Assembly (NCBI GenBank): GCA_044772875.1
Contig: CP173058.1
Span: 2,356,001 to 2,420,000, forward strand
DNA from: Morganella morganii_D
Lineage (GTDB): Bacteria; Pseudomonadota; Gammaproteobacteria; Enterobacterales; Enterobacteriaceae
Length of the DNA stretch: 64,000 bases
Reading direction: 5' to 3'
The notes under the pieces are model-generated. The model ran no database searches. It was given only the letters and a program-made list of their open reading frames with translations, and was not told the origin of the DNA. Shown piece by piece: positions 53,449 through 62,074 of the stretch. Within the stretch, counting starts at the first letter, position 1. Each line of letters opens with the position of its first letter. The position numbers and the translations under genes were made by a program.

Positions 53449-56400
53449 TTATAGGAAACTCAAGAAACTGGACCCCGGGCTTATTACATTTGATATTGAC
53501 AATATTTTTTTATCAAAAGAATAAATGTCAAAATTATCCAAAGAATAAATATCAAATATTAATCTCTTTGTAAACATCACATCGGACTTATTATACCCGA
53601 GCAGACTAACACTCAACTCTTTATTTAAATAACCACTTACCTCATCTGTATTAATTTCAAATGAAAATGCATTATCCTTTGAGATATATTTAATACTATC
53701 ATTACCTTCAGAACGTTTATCTTTACACCATTCACCTTCAGGAATTACACTAATATTCCTACCATTTATATTCAGATGAATAGTGACAGTATCTAATGAA
53801 GGTTCCCTATTGAATAGGGATTTAATTCCCTCAGCGTCTTTAGTAAGATATTCTGTAGTACTAGATTTTAATTTTAATTTTAAATAAACACTTTTCTTTC
53901 TTGTTGACATCCATTCTGATATATAATATCCATCAGGCTTAATAACCACCTCCCTTTGAATACCTGTCATATCCATTGTTTTAACAGTATAACCGTCGTC
54001 ATTCATGAAACATAACTCTATTTTTTTAAAAAAATCATTTTTAGTCGTGATTCTTTTTCTCTGTGATGAATCATATAAAAACAATATATAACTATTCGAT
54101 GTTCTGTCAAAAATAAACACAACAGAATTAACCAAATGGCCATCACCAGCATCAATTGCCTTATTCAGATTCGCTATTGAGTGCTCAATATTATGATCAT
54201 GCCATTCTGCAATCTTACAGACATCCAAATACTCAGCATATTTTTCATCATCGCTATTATCAAGTTTTAATGGCAATTTTTTCACAGAAAAATCCAGTGT
54301 AAATTTGCAGATGATTTTTTTATAATCGGCAGATAAATTAAATCCAGTACTATTTATTGAAACAAGTTTTATCTCAGAATCCCCCTTATCCTCATGAAAA
54401 GTATCTTTTAATGAATTACGTCTAATACCGAGACCTGCCTTTAAATAGGTATCGATTATTTTTTTAGTCTCAGCACTATCAGAATAGTTCTCGATAAGAA
54501 TTAATACTTTTTTTATATCATTGTCTTTTACGTTTTTTGCTTTATTATTATCTGATAAATAAAAGAGGGAAAAATCATCAGGATTAGGATTAGGATTAGG
54601 ATTAGGATTAGGATTAGGATTAGGATTAGGATTAGGGTTGATCTTATAGACAGAAAACAATAAACCATCATCTATAATATTATTAGAGCAATAAAACCCA
54701 AAATTATTTTCTGAGTTGCTGTTTAGTCCTAATTTAGTCAATTTATCTTTACATTCATATAAATCAATTTCATCAACCTCAGACCAAGTATTATCATAGC
54801 GCAGAAAAGAAAAGAGCAGCTTAATTTCAGCCTGGGTATCTTTATCATCTTTAAATTTAACCTCTGAATATTCAAACCAAAAAATATACAACCTGCTATT
54901 AAGCACAACAGGTCTTATTAGGTTATGACATGGATTCATACCGCAGTCGATTTTATGCCAACCAGACCAGGCCAAAGATGGTATCTTTAACTTTTTATTT
55001 TTTATGTCTATTTTTTCATTATTGACACTACGAAAATAATAGCTGCCTGATGATAACCGGGAGTGTCCGACAAAATAGGTTTTCCCTCTTTTTATATCAG
55101 TTTTATCATGATAAGCACTAATCACATTCAGATTAGCCACTTGATCAAATTCAGTCAGATAGGTCAGGAAAGCATCATCGACAGCCTCTCTTTTTATACC
55201 CTCCTGGCTTATCCGCTGTTGTAAATTATCCATCATTGCCGTTTTTCCTGTACGGATAACCGGATCGATATAGTTTTCAGGATAATATACCAGCATTGAG
55301 AGACCGGCCCATGAACTGTACCGGCGATTATATTCCTCCCAGTTACGGAAGAACGAACGGGTTCTTACCGAATCCTGAACATCTTTTTCGATATTATTTA
55401 AACAATTATTGATATATAATTGTATAACAGCTATGGCTTCAGCTATTTTGGTTGTTTTTATCTCTTCAGATATTTCAGTATCAATAAATAAATTCTTGTA
55501 TACATCATTGCTATTGCTGTTAACTCCCGGCTTATTCAGTTTTTCTGAAATATATAATGAACAAAGTGCCTGGCCTCTTGCTTTATCAATTGAATTTTTT
55601 AATTTATGAAGTTTATCCGGCTCTAATGTTGATTCCGCAATTTTACTGATATTATAATAATACTTATAGTCTTTACCCTCAGTGTTAATACCGAATACCT
55701 TAGTAAAATCATCCGGAGATATACCCGTTTTAGTGAACAGGTTTAATACTGTTTCCACATCGACTAACGAGCGATAATCTTTAATATCTTCAGTTTTATC
55801 AAGATACTTAAATGCCTGCTCTACAATTTTCTCATTTTGACTGAATGCATCAGATATCGTTTTATATGACAATTTCCCGTCGTTCAGTTCACTGATGACT
55901 AAGTTTGATTTTTCACCTGCACTCTTTATGACAGAATTTGCATCTATCATCATCTTAATAGTCTTGAAGTCATATTTCAGGTCATTAAGAGATTTATCAA
56001 GAAGACCAGGTGTCTTTACCCATGAAGATAACAGAGTATCATCTATGGATATCATATTAATAATCATTGACATCTTAATCATATAAATTACAAATTTATT
56101 CTCTTTTTTATCAGCAGACACTATATTATTATAAATATTATAAAATAATATTCTGAGATTAATTTCGCCAGGCTTTAATATATCCATCCACATTAAAACA
56201 GATTCCATCGCACTCACCGAGCTTATATCTAACACAGATGATAATGCCGGGGATAGTTTGCTTACTAACTTATTTATACTTAATGTTACATTATAAACAT
56301 CTTCCTTATTTAGCCCATTCTTTATTTCAGAAATAACATCATTAACAACCTGTTTACCAGTAATATCACCCGTATTATTTAATAAAGAGTAACATATGGA

Positions 56401-58014
56401 TATGTCTAGTTTATTTTCATGAAACCATGTAATGTAATAGTTTATATAATATAATGCATCATAAATTTCATTTGATGACTGATAGTTATAAACATTAACT
56501 TTAAATACATCAGGAAAGAGGGAAAACAACATAATGAGTTCATTGACAGAGATATGATTTATTCTGGCCATTAATACAGTTCTGTAACACAGTGACAGAA
56601 ATTCTATATTGCATCTGACTGGACTCTTTTGACCATAAACAAACTGACATAATTCAGCCAATAGTGATTCATTCACACTGAATGCTCTTTTCAGGCAGTT
56701 GATAATAAATCGCTCATTGCTGTCATCAGGATAGTTAGCCGCAAATAAATCTATCACCATCCCATCGTCTTTGAATTTCTTACCACCAAGAGGGGGATTA
56801 TTAAAAATACAATCAAACTGTGGCATGCCTTCATTAATTTTATCTTTGACAATATTACCACCCAACAATACTGTAATATCTTCATCGCATAAATGATGGT
56901 TATCCCTGACTATCTTAAGGTTAATTATCGCATCAATTACTTTTTCATCCGCAAGCGTACAACCAAATGATTTAAGAACAAAAACAATAGTATTAAGTGG
57001 TAATTGGGACACTTTATACAGGCTGACAATACTCTTTAACTTTAATATCTTTCTTTTATACTCTATTTTTATTTTTTCATCTGAAGCACTGTTTACATCA
57101 CTAAGATGTAAAAAATCCGACAGAATATTAAACTCTTTACTCGTCAATTCAAAATAACCCATGACATTTTTCAAAGAATAAAAATGTGAAAAATCAGATG
57201 ATGTTATAACCTCTTTAATCAACCTATCTACATGATCATCTGAAACTATATAGGCATATATCTTTTTCAGCATAGATAAGAGTGCAGGGGATAAATTGCA
57301 ATAAGTATTCTTTAAAGCGGCCTTATCTGTTTTTTTATTATTAATAACAAAAGAATATTTATTAACAGCTGAAAATAAATTTTTTAACTCTGTAACTTTT
57401 TTTATTATCTGAAATGGCTCGTGATAGGGAAGTTTATTCGATTGATATTTTTCTGAGGTACGTTTCAATACGGATTGCTCATCCCCGGTTCCCTTAAGAG
57501 AAGTAAACAAAACCTCATTCGTGAGTTCCAGCGTTGAAATCTCATCATTAAGATTCTCCTGAGAAAGACGCAAATTTTTCAGATCAGGACGACGTCTATC
57601 AAGGTGATAATCTGAATCACTCCTATGCAACTCTTTTGCTTCCCGGTATAACTCGGTCAGATAAGCTGCCGGAGAAAACATTGAAGAAACCATGCCCGGT
57701 TCAGCATACTCTGAAGTTCTGTCCGGAATAAATTCATTTATATAATCAAGTTCCGGTGATTGGCCGGTATGCAGGAGTGGTATGTTTTTTATCTGCGGAT
57801 TATTGTGTGTAATTATTTTCGCATCGATGAATTTATTTTTTTTCTTTTGTATCTGCGCTTGCTGAAAAAGAATTTTTGCTTCATCGTCTGAAATAACATC
57901 ATGATATTTATCATAAATTTCAGCATATGATAGTGGCATTAAATCACATAATGTCTGTACAGTATTATCACTTTCATTATCTATTTTTTTCAGTATCGCC
58001 GTCAATGTCAGCAT
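53449..58014 (-). CDS. tcdA: TcA N-terminal part (TcdA-like), reading frame ends at a frameshift
   Basis: 1521 residues with a GGAG ribosome site. The N-terminal region is TcA: MFSPAAYLTELYREA at 112-126, RRPDLKNLRLSQENLNDEIS, the KLPYHEPF segment and ALCSLYISEKLNK. Further on are LSMLVYYPENYIDPVIRTGK, VANLNVISAYHD and KTYFVGHSRLSSG, all standard TcA blocks. A run of ten Asn-Pro pairs lies near residues 1126-1145. The last residues (ISNVISPGSSFLSFL) do not fit the family, whereas the other frame continues it correctly, so the true C-terminus lies in the adjoining ORF. The gene is AT-rich. It is first in the Tc island, facing the LysR gene. TcA forms the pentameric pore that binds the cell and injects the TcC toxin. 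Unless the frameshift is bypassed it is inactive. Confidence 0.88.
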   Translation of the reverse strand: MLTLTAILKKIDNESDNTVQTLCDLMPLSYAEIYDKYHDVISDDEAKILFQQAQIQKKKNKFIDAKIITHNNPQIKNIPLLHTGQSPELDYINEFIPDRTSEYAEPGMVSSMFSPAAYLTELYREAKELHRSDSDYHLDRRRPDLKNLRLSQENLNDEISTLELTNEVLFTSLKGTGDEQSVLKRTSEKYQSNKLPYHEPFQIIKKVTELKNLFSAVNKYSFVINNKKTDKAALKNTYCNLSPALLSMLKKIYAYIVSDDHVDRLIKEVITSSDFSHFYSLKNVMGYFELTSKEFNILSDFLHLSDVNSASDEKIKIEYKRKILKLKSIVSLYKVSQLPLNTIVFVLKSFGCTLADEKVIDAIINLKIVRDNHHLCDEDITVLLGGNIVKDKINEGMPQFDCIFNNPPLGGKKFKDDGMVIDLFAANYPDDSNERFIINCLKRAFSVNESLLAELCQFVYGQKSPVRCNIEFLSLCYRTVLMARINHISVNELIMLFSLFPDVFKVNVYNYQSSNEIYDALYYINYYITWFHENKLDISICYSLLNNTGDITGKQVVNDVISEIKNGLNKEDVYNVTLSINKLVSKLSPALSSVLDISSVSAMESVLMWMDILKPGEINLRILFYNIYNNIVSADKKENKFVIYMIKMSMIINMISIDDTLLSSWVKTPGLLDKSLNDLKYDFKTIKMMIDANSVIKSAGEKSNLVISELNDGKLSYKTISDAFSQNEKIVEQAFKYLDKTEDIKDYRSLVDVETVLNLFTKTGISPDDFTKVFGINTEGKDYKYYYNISKIAESTLEPDKLHKLKNSIDKARGQALCSLYISEKLNKPGVNSNSNDVYKNLFIDTEISEEIKTTKIAEAIAVIQLYINNCLNNIEKDVQDSVRTRSFFRNWEEYNRRYSSWAGLSMLVYYPENYIDPVIRTGKTAMMDNLQQRISQEGIKREAVDDAFLTYLTEFDQVANLNVISAYHDKTDIKRGKTYFVGHSRLSSGSYYFRSVNNEKIDIKNKKLKIPSLAWSGWHKIDCGMNPCHNLIRPVVLNSRLYIFWFEYSEVKFKDDKDTQAEIKLLFSFLRYDNTWSEVDEIDLYECKDKLTKLGLNSNSENNFGFYCSNNIIDDGLLFSVYKINPNPNPNPNPNPNPNPNPNPDDFSLFYLSDNNKAKNVKDNDIKKVLILIENYSDSAETKKIIDTYLKAGLGIRRNSLKDTFHEDKGDSEIKLVSINSTGFNLSADYKKIICKFTLDFSVKKLPLKLDNSDDEKYAEYLDVCKIAEWHDHNIEHSIANLNKAIDAGDGHLVNSVVFIFDRTSNSYILFLYDSSQRKRITTKNDFFKKIELCFMNDDGYTVKTMDMTGIQREVVIKPDGYYISEWMSTRKKSVYLKLKLKSSTTEYLTKDAEGIKSLFNREPSLDTVTIHLNINGRNISVIPEGEWCKDKRSEGNDSIKYISKDNAFSFEINTDEVSGYLNKELSVSLLGYNKSDVMFTKRLIFDIYSLDNFDIYSFDKKILSISNVISPGSSFLSFL
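53505..53511 (-). other. A7 tract at the TcA frameshift point
   Basis: On the coding strand seven A's follow GAT. Adding one A, or slipping back one base, changes GAT-AAA-AAA-ATA into GAT-AAA-AAA-AAT and joins the two TcA frames without any stop. The total 51002-58014 is 7013 bases, exactly one short of a whole number of codons. In the downstream frame a stop lies directly before the tract, so the shift must occur at or after it. Confidence 0.8.
54581..54634. repeat. Hexanucleotide repeat (GGATTA)9 in the TcA gene
   Basis: Nine perfect copies on the plus strand, followed by a degenerate one, encode alternating Asn-Pro on the minus strand. The unit resembles telomere-like TTAGGA by chance. 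Copy changes keep the frame and only alter loop length. Confidence 0.92.
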
Positions 58015-58471
58015 CGCTTATTCTCCGTTACCCCGTGTATTTCCAGAAACTGAGCTGACAACACATCCTGTCATACTCACTTCCGAAGATATTTCAGGTT
58101 TATAGAACCATGAACTGTTACCTGCTTTTGTTTATACCGATTATTTCATGCCTGATACCAGGTATTTCTTTTCATGATCTGCTGAATTTTTTTTAACTCT
58201 CCGGAGATAATCACGGTTTCATGTGATTATCAGCATCGTGATTCACGCTGTGTACATATCAACTTAAGCACTAATAACATTAGAAATACCCATTGTTTTA
58301 CACGATGCATTCATTTTTAAAATATGAAAAAATTTCCAGTTGTTATTATTTTTAGGTGTTGCTTTTTTTTGGTAAAAAAAATAAATTATATGATATTATA
58401 CTGTCTGTCAGCGCTATAAAAAACGGGCTGCTTACTTAGCAACAATTAATATATCCGCATAGGTTACATTT
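58015..58471. promoter_or_regulatory. Divergent intergenic region between TcA and the LysR-type gene
   Basis: 457 bases of AT-rich DNA without a gene. It must hold the promoters of the Tc island (leftward) and of the regulator (rightward). A TATACT at 58397-58402 is a fair -10 element for the regulator, with no strong -35 partner. A dyad at 58206-58231 is listed separately. Confidence 0.5.
58206..58231. promoter_or_regulatory. Perfect dyad, candidate LysR-type operator
   Basis: GATAATCAC (58206-58214) and its exact complement GTGATTATC (58223-58231) are separated by eight bases. The dyad lies about 190 bases upstream of the TcA start and 240 upstream of the LysR-type gene. LysR-type proteins bind such partly palindromic A/T-rich sites between divergent promoters, so this is a reasonable operator candidate. 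Confidence 0.5.
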
Positions 58472-59344
58472 ATGTTTTTATCGAGACAGCTCATTCAATT
58501 CTTTGCTATTGCTGAAAATTCCAGCCTGGCAGAAGCCGCAGAAAAATTAAACCTGACTCCCTCAGCTCTCAGCCATGGCATTCATGATCTGGAATGTAAA
58601 ACAGGTATTTTATTAATTAAACGTACAGGACAGAAATCTTCACTGACGATTGCCGGAAAGAATCTTTATCAACAGCTATTGCCTTACTATATACGAATAA
58701 CTGATATTTCAGATAATTTATCAGGAAAGAAAAAGAACAGAGGCTCGCTTAATATTAAAACAGACAGCCTTTGTTATTCACCACTAAAAGATAAGATAAT
58801 TTCATTCTGTAAGGAAAACCCTAACCTTACCCTGTCGATAGAACTCCAGGAATCCATTGATATTAAAAATGAAATCACAAACACAAATACAGATGTCGTC
58901 ATATCATCAGACTGTACCCCGGATAATGAAAGAATTAATTATATTGACCTCGCCCCTGAGAAAATAGGTATTATTGCTCATAACCAGATATTAAATAAAT
59001 ATGATTCACTGCCTGCATTAATCATGAATGAAAGACTCATTAAAATAAAAAATGAAACTCACAAAAAAATATCAAATAAATTTTTAAATGCGCTAAAAAT
59101 TGATTCAAACCATTGCAGAACAATTGAGATACCAGCAGAGAATGATATTTCAGAATTTATTTTATCCGCTGCGGGATACTGCCTGTTATCAGAAAATAAA
59201 AATTTTATCGATAATATTACAACAAAGGATTGCACTTTTATTGAGCTCCCTTCTGAATACAATGCATCAATTAAACGACGTGTTTATTTCAAAGGAAACC
59301 ACAATCAAACCATCTCAGATTTTATTGTAAAAATACGTGAATGA
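58472..59344 (+). CDS. LysR-type transcriptional regulator next to the Tc island
   Basis: 290 residues. The N-terminal winged HTH is clear: LIQFFAIAENSSLAEAAEKL, then NLTPSALSHGIHDLECKTG and LIKRTGQKSSLTIAGK. The effector-binding part (about 90-290) is weakly conserved but has the usual DVVISSD and SEFILSAAGYCLLSE patches. It is divergent from the first Tc gene across 457 bases. LysR-type regulators such as TcaR of Yersinia accompany and activate Tc genes, so control of this island is the likely role. The inducer is unknown. The gene is AT-rich like the island, so it was probably acquired with it. Confidence 0.82.
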   Translation: MFLSRQLIQFFAIAENSSLAEAAEKLNLTPSALSHGIHDLECKTGILLIKRTGQKSSLTIAGKNLYQQLLPYYIRITDISDNLSGKKKNRGSLNIKTDSLCYSPLKDKIISFCKENPNLTLSIELQESIDIKNEITNTNTDVVISSDCTPDNERINYIDLAPEKIGIIAHNQILNKYDSLPALIMNERLIKIKNETHKKISNKFLNALKIDSNHCRTIEIPAENDISEFILSAAGYCLLSENKNFIDNITTKDCTFIELPSEYNASIKRRVYFKGNHNQTISDFIVKIRE

Positions 59345-59569
59345 GATAGTTAATATACTTAATATTCATATAGTTATATGAATTTAGATGATAATTTTTT
59401 TGTTTTATTCGCTGGTTTTCCCGCCAAAAATCAACAATAGCAACATAACAGAAACGCTATTTTTTCTGAATCCGTCACCGGTGATTGCCAAGCCGGCGGA
59501 TGTCCGTATACTGCCGGTACTTTCATCAGAAAATAATAAAAACAACGGCTGTCTTTTAAAGGAAAAACT

Positions 59570-59971
59570 ATGTTTAAAAAAATCGCGCTCTCTCTGATGC
59601 TGCTGGCCGGCAGTATGATGCTGACCGCCTGCGGCAGTGACTCACCGGAAGATGTTGTTAAACAGTTCTACAGTGCTGTTGAGAAAAAAGATGCGGATAA
59701 AGCCTATGCTCTGCTCGCCATCCCGGAAAAAGATAAAAAGAAAAATGAAATGGAAATCAAAGGCAAAGTGCAGATGATTGTCGGTGATATGGCGCGCCGC
59801 ATTGAAGGTAACGGCGGTGTGGAAAGCACTGAAGTTAAATCCGCGGATATTGATGAAAGCAAAAAACGCGCAACCGTTATTCTGACTGTCAATTTCAAAG
59901 ACGGCAAACAGAAAGATGAGCGTTTCCTGCTGACTCAGGAAGAAGGCGACTGGAAAATAATCCTGCGCTGA
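59570..59971 (+). CDS. Lipoprotein with DUF4878 (NTF2-like) domain
   Basis: 133 residues with an AAAGGA ribosome site. A lipoprotein signal peptide ends in the lipobox LTAC (Cys at about residue 21), so the mature protein is lipid-anchored in the cell envelope. After CGSDSPEDVVKQFYSAVEKK and DADKAYALLAIP the sequence has the alpha-plus-beta pattern of DUF4878/NTF2-like domains and ends DERFLLTQEEGDWKIIL, which is typical. The function is unknown; such lipoproteins are widespread in enterobacteria. The stop overlaps the start of the next gene by one base, suggesting co-translation. Confidence 0.8.
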   Translation: MFKKIALSLMLLAGSMMLTACGSDSPEDVVKQFYSAVEKKDADKAYALLAIPEKDKKKNEMEIKGKVQMIVGDMARRIEGNGGVESTEVKSADIDESKKRATVILTVNFKDGKQKDERFLLTQEEGDWKIILR

Positions 59972-60534
59972 TGAAAAGCACACTCTGCGCCGGACTCCTG
60001 ATTCCGGCGCTGTCGGCTGCCGCACTGCCGCTGTATGCAGCACTACCGCCGCCCGGTATTCAGAGCGGCGATCTGATTTTCCGTGATGGCGGCGAAGCCA
60101 TCAGTGAAATCGTCAGAAGTATTGATAACAGCGGTTTCAGCCATGTCGGTGTTGTTGATATCACACCGGAAGGCACCTTTGTGATTCATGCCACACCACA
60201 GGAACATCCCGGCGGTATCAGCGGCGTGAACCGTGATCCGCTTGATTTCTTTATTCAGCATGCCAGAGACAGGCAGGTAGCCTGGTATGCCGTACAGGCG
60301 GACAGCGAAAATCACCGGCGCGCACGTGATAATGCCCTTGCGCGGCTCGGTACGCCTTTCAGCATCAACCCGGAAGACGGGCTGTACTGCACGCAACTGG
60401 CGGCAGAGGCCTGGCAGGCAACGGGGATCACCATCATCACCGGGAAAACCCGTCTGAGTTTACCGCTGGCGGAAGAACCGCTAATCTTACCGGAAAATAT
60501 GACCCGCTCGCCGCAACTTCGCCGTATTCCGTAA
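59971..60534 (+). CDS. YiiX/YebB-like permuted papain-fold (NlpC/P60-type) protein
   Basis: 187 residues with a signal peptide (about 1-23, ending PLYAA). The family pattern starts with IQSGDLIFRDGG, then the FSHVGVVDITPEG segment carrying the catalytic-type histidine, and later DGLYCTQLAAEAWQATG with the cysteine. The circularly permuted order, histidine before cysteine, is that of the YiiX/YebB/LRAT-like group of NlpC/P60 hydrolases, which cleave amide bonds in peptidoglycan or in lipid-linked substrates. Its precise substrate is unknown. The start overlaps the preceding lipoprotein stop; 42 bases later rbn begins. Confidence 0.8.
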   Translation: MKSTLCAGLLIPALSAAALPLYAALPPPGIQSGDLIFRDGGEAISEIVRSIDNSGFSHVGVVDITPEGTFVIHATPQEHPGGISGVNRDPLDFFIQHARDRQVAWYAVQADSENHRRARDNALARLGTPFSINPEDGLYCTQLAAEAWQATGITIITGKTRLSLPLAEEPLILPENMTRSPQLRRIP

Positions 60535-60576
60535 TACCGGCCTCTGTTCGGCAGCAACTGTAATACAGGGAACAAT

Positions 60577-61494
60577 ATGGAGTTAATTTTTCTGGGCACC
60601 GGTGCCGGTGTTCCGTCGAACAACCGTAATGTCAGCAGCCTGGTGCTGGATCTCAAGTCATTACAGCGCGGTCTGTGGATGTTTGACTGCGGCGAAGGCA
60701 CTCAGCATCAGATCCTGAAAAGTCCGGTCAAAATCCCGAAACTGGAAAAAATCTTTATCACCCACTTGCACGGCGACCATATTTTCGGTCTGCCCGGACT
60801 GTTATGCAGCCGTTCCATGAGCGGATGTGAGGAACCACTTACTCTCTTTGGCCCGCAGGGACTGGCACAGTTTGTTGAAACCGCACTGACACTCAGCGGC
60901 TCGTATCTGACCTTTCCGCTGGAGATCATTGAGATAGATGAGGAAGGCGTGATTTATGATGACGGGCAACTGAAGGTCAGCGCTTACTCACTTGAGCATC
61001 CGGTGATCAGCTACGGCTACCGGATTGAAGAGCATAACAAACCCGGTGCGCTGGATGCACAGCGCCTGAAAGCCGAAGGAGTGCCGGGCGGCCCGTGGAT
61101 GCAGATCCTGAAACAGGGCGGCGAAGTGACACTGGAAGATGGGCGTGTGATCTGCGGGACGGATTACCTCGGTAAACCGCAGCGCAGACGGCATCTGGTG
61201 ATTTTCGGCGATACCGCGCCGTGCGAAAGTGCTCTGAGGCTGGCACAGGGTGCGGATGTAATTGTGCTGGAGGCCACCCTGGACGGTACCATGACAGAAA
61301 AAGCCAACAGTCGCGGACACTCTTCCACCGTCCAGACCGCCACCCTGGCACGTGATGCAGGGGTCGGCACACTAATCGCCACACATTTCAGCGGACGCTA
61401 CAATGAAAAGGATTGTGAGCGCTTACTTCGTGAATGTCAGGCGATTTTCCCGGCTACCGTGTTTGCCTTTGACCACATGGTATACCCGCTTTAA
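60577..61494 (+). CDS. rbn: Ribonuclease BN / tRNase Z
   Basis: 305 residues, very close to Escherichia coli RNase BN (ElaC) from memory: MELIFLGTGAGVPSNNRNVS, FDCGEGTQHQIL, the metallo-beta-lactamase motif THLHGDHIFGLPGLLCSRSM, GYRIEEHNKPGAL, VIFGDTAP, then EATLDGTM and NSRGHSST with further zinc ligands, and ATHFSGRY. It is a cytoplasmic zinc endo/exonuclease that matures tRNA 3' ends and degrades some small RNAs. It is more GC-rich than the Tc island, as core genes are. The ribosome site is GGGAA. Confidence 0.97.
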   Translation: MELIFLGTGAGVPSNNRNVSSLVLDLKSLQRGLWMFDCGEGTQHQILKSPVKIPKLEKIFITHLHGDHIFGLPGLLCSRSMSGCEEPLTLFGPQGLAQFVETALTLSGSYLTFPLEIIEIDEEGVIYDDGQLKVSAYSLEHPVISYGYRIEEHNKPGALDAQRLKAEGVPGGPWMQILKQGGEVTLEDGRVICGTDYLGKPQRRRHLVIFGDTAPCESALRLAQGADVIVLEATLDGTMTEKANSRGHSSTVQTATLARDAGVGTLIATHFSGRYNEKDCERLLRECQAIFPATVFAFDHMVYPL

Positions 61495-61585
61495 CCTTTA
61501 TGTCTCCGGCGTGATTATCACTGTTACACAGATTTTGATATAGTGAATGCTGTTTATTATTTCATTCACCGCCGGAAGTTTTACT

Positions 61586-61720
61586 ATGCTGCCCGCCCAC
61601 GGGGTTCATCCGCGCTGGACGTCGGTGTGCCGGGCAAACCTCGAACCGTCCATTTCCCGGAAAGGCCCGGAATGGATCCGCGATATCACCCGTGACTCAC
61701 TGGTCAATCTGCCCGGCTGA
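61586..61720 (+). CDS. Small ORF of 44 codons, unknown function
   Basis: An ATG with a GGAAGT ribosome site begins a 44-residue frame, rich in Arg, Pro and Trp (MLPAHGVHPRWTSVCR at the start, SLVNLPG at the end). It is followed after 23 bases by a good intrinsic terminator, and its GC content stands out from the AT-rich surroundings. These features favour a real small gene, but it matches nothing I recognise. Confidence 0.45.
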   Translation: MLPAHGVHPRWTSVCRANLEPSISRKGPEWIRDITRDSLVNLPG

Positions 61721-61743
61721 TGTCTGATTTACTATTCTTCAGA

Positions 61744-61771
61744 AGCCACTCTCCGGAGTGGCTTTTGTTTT
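61744..61771 (+). terminator. Intrinsic terminator downstream of rbn and the small ORF
   Basis: An 8-bp perfect stem (AGCCACTC with GAGTGGCT, 61744-61751 and 61756-61763) around a TCCG loop is followed by TTTGTTTTG. Confidence 0.88.
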
Positions 61772-62074
61772 GTGTGGTTTTATTATGTAATTCTACTACA
61801 CAATCATGATCAAACTCACATAAAACAACATATAACAAAATAATTAGCGAATAATTATACAGTATTAAATCAAATAAAAACCCGCCATTATTAGTTAATA
61901 ACACTAAAATATTATATTAAATAGCACCGTTTTCACCAAAACGAATCAATTCAGTGATTATTTCATAAAAAATACGTCTTATTTTGATGTGTTGATTTAC
62001 GTTGTTATACCAATCAATATCAACAAAAAACAACAATAAGTCGTTACTTACCCTGAACCCCCTGAGGTCCGATT
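61772..62074 (+). promoter_or_regulatory. AT-rich upstream region of the PTS permease gene
   Basis: About 300 bases of strongly AT-rich DNA without a gene, presumed to contain the permease promoter. A TGTTGAT/ATCAACA inverted repeat (61990-61996 and 62019-62025, 22-base spacing) is a weak operator candidate. A CCCCTGAGG ribosome region precedes the start codon. Confidence 0.4.

Noticed and set aside
53505..53511. A classical programmed -1 frameshift heptamer
   Set aside because: In the reading frame the site is T-AAA-AAA-A rather than X-XXY-YYZ with identical X bases, and I saw no clear pseudoknot. It is kept as one possibility only within the frameshift finding.
54581..54634. Telomere-like GGATTA/TTAGGA repeat array as a replication or chromosome-end element
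   Set aside because: It lies inside the TcA coding frame and encodes Asn-Pro repeats, so a coding microsatellite explains it.
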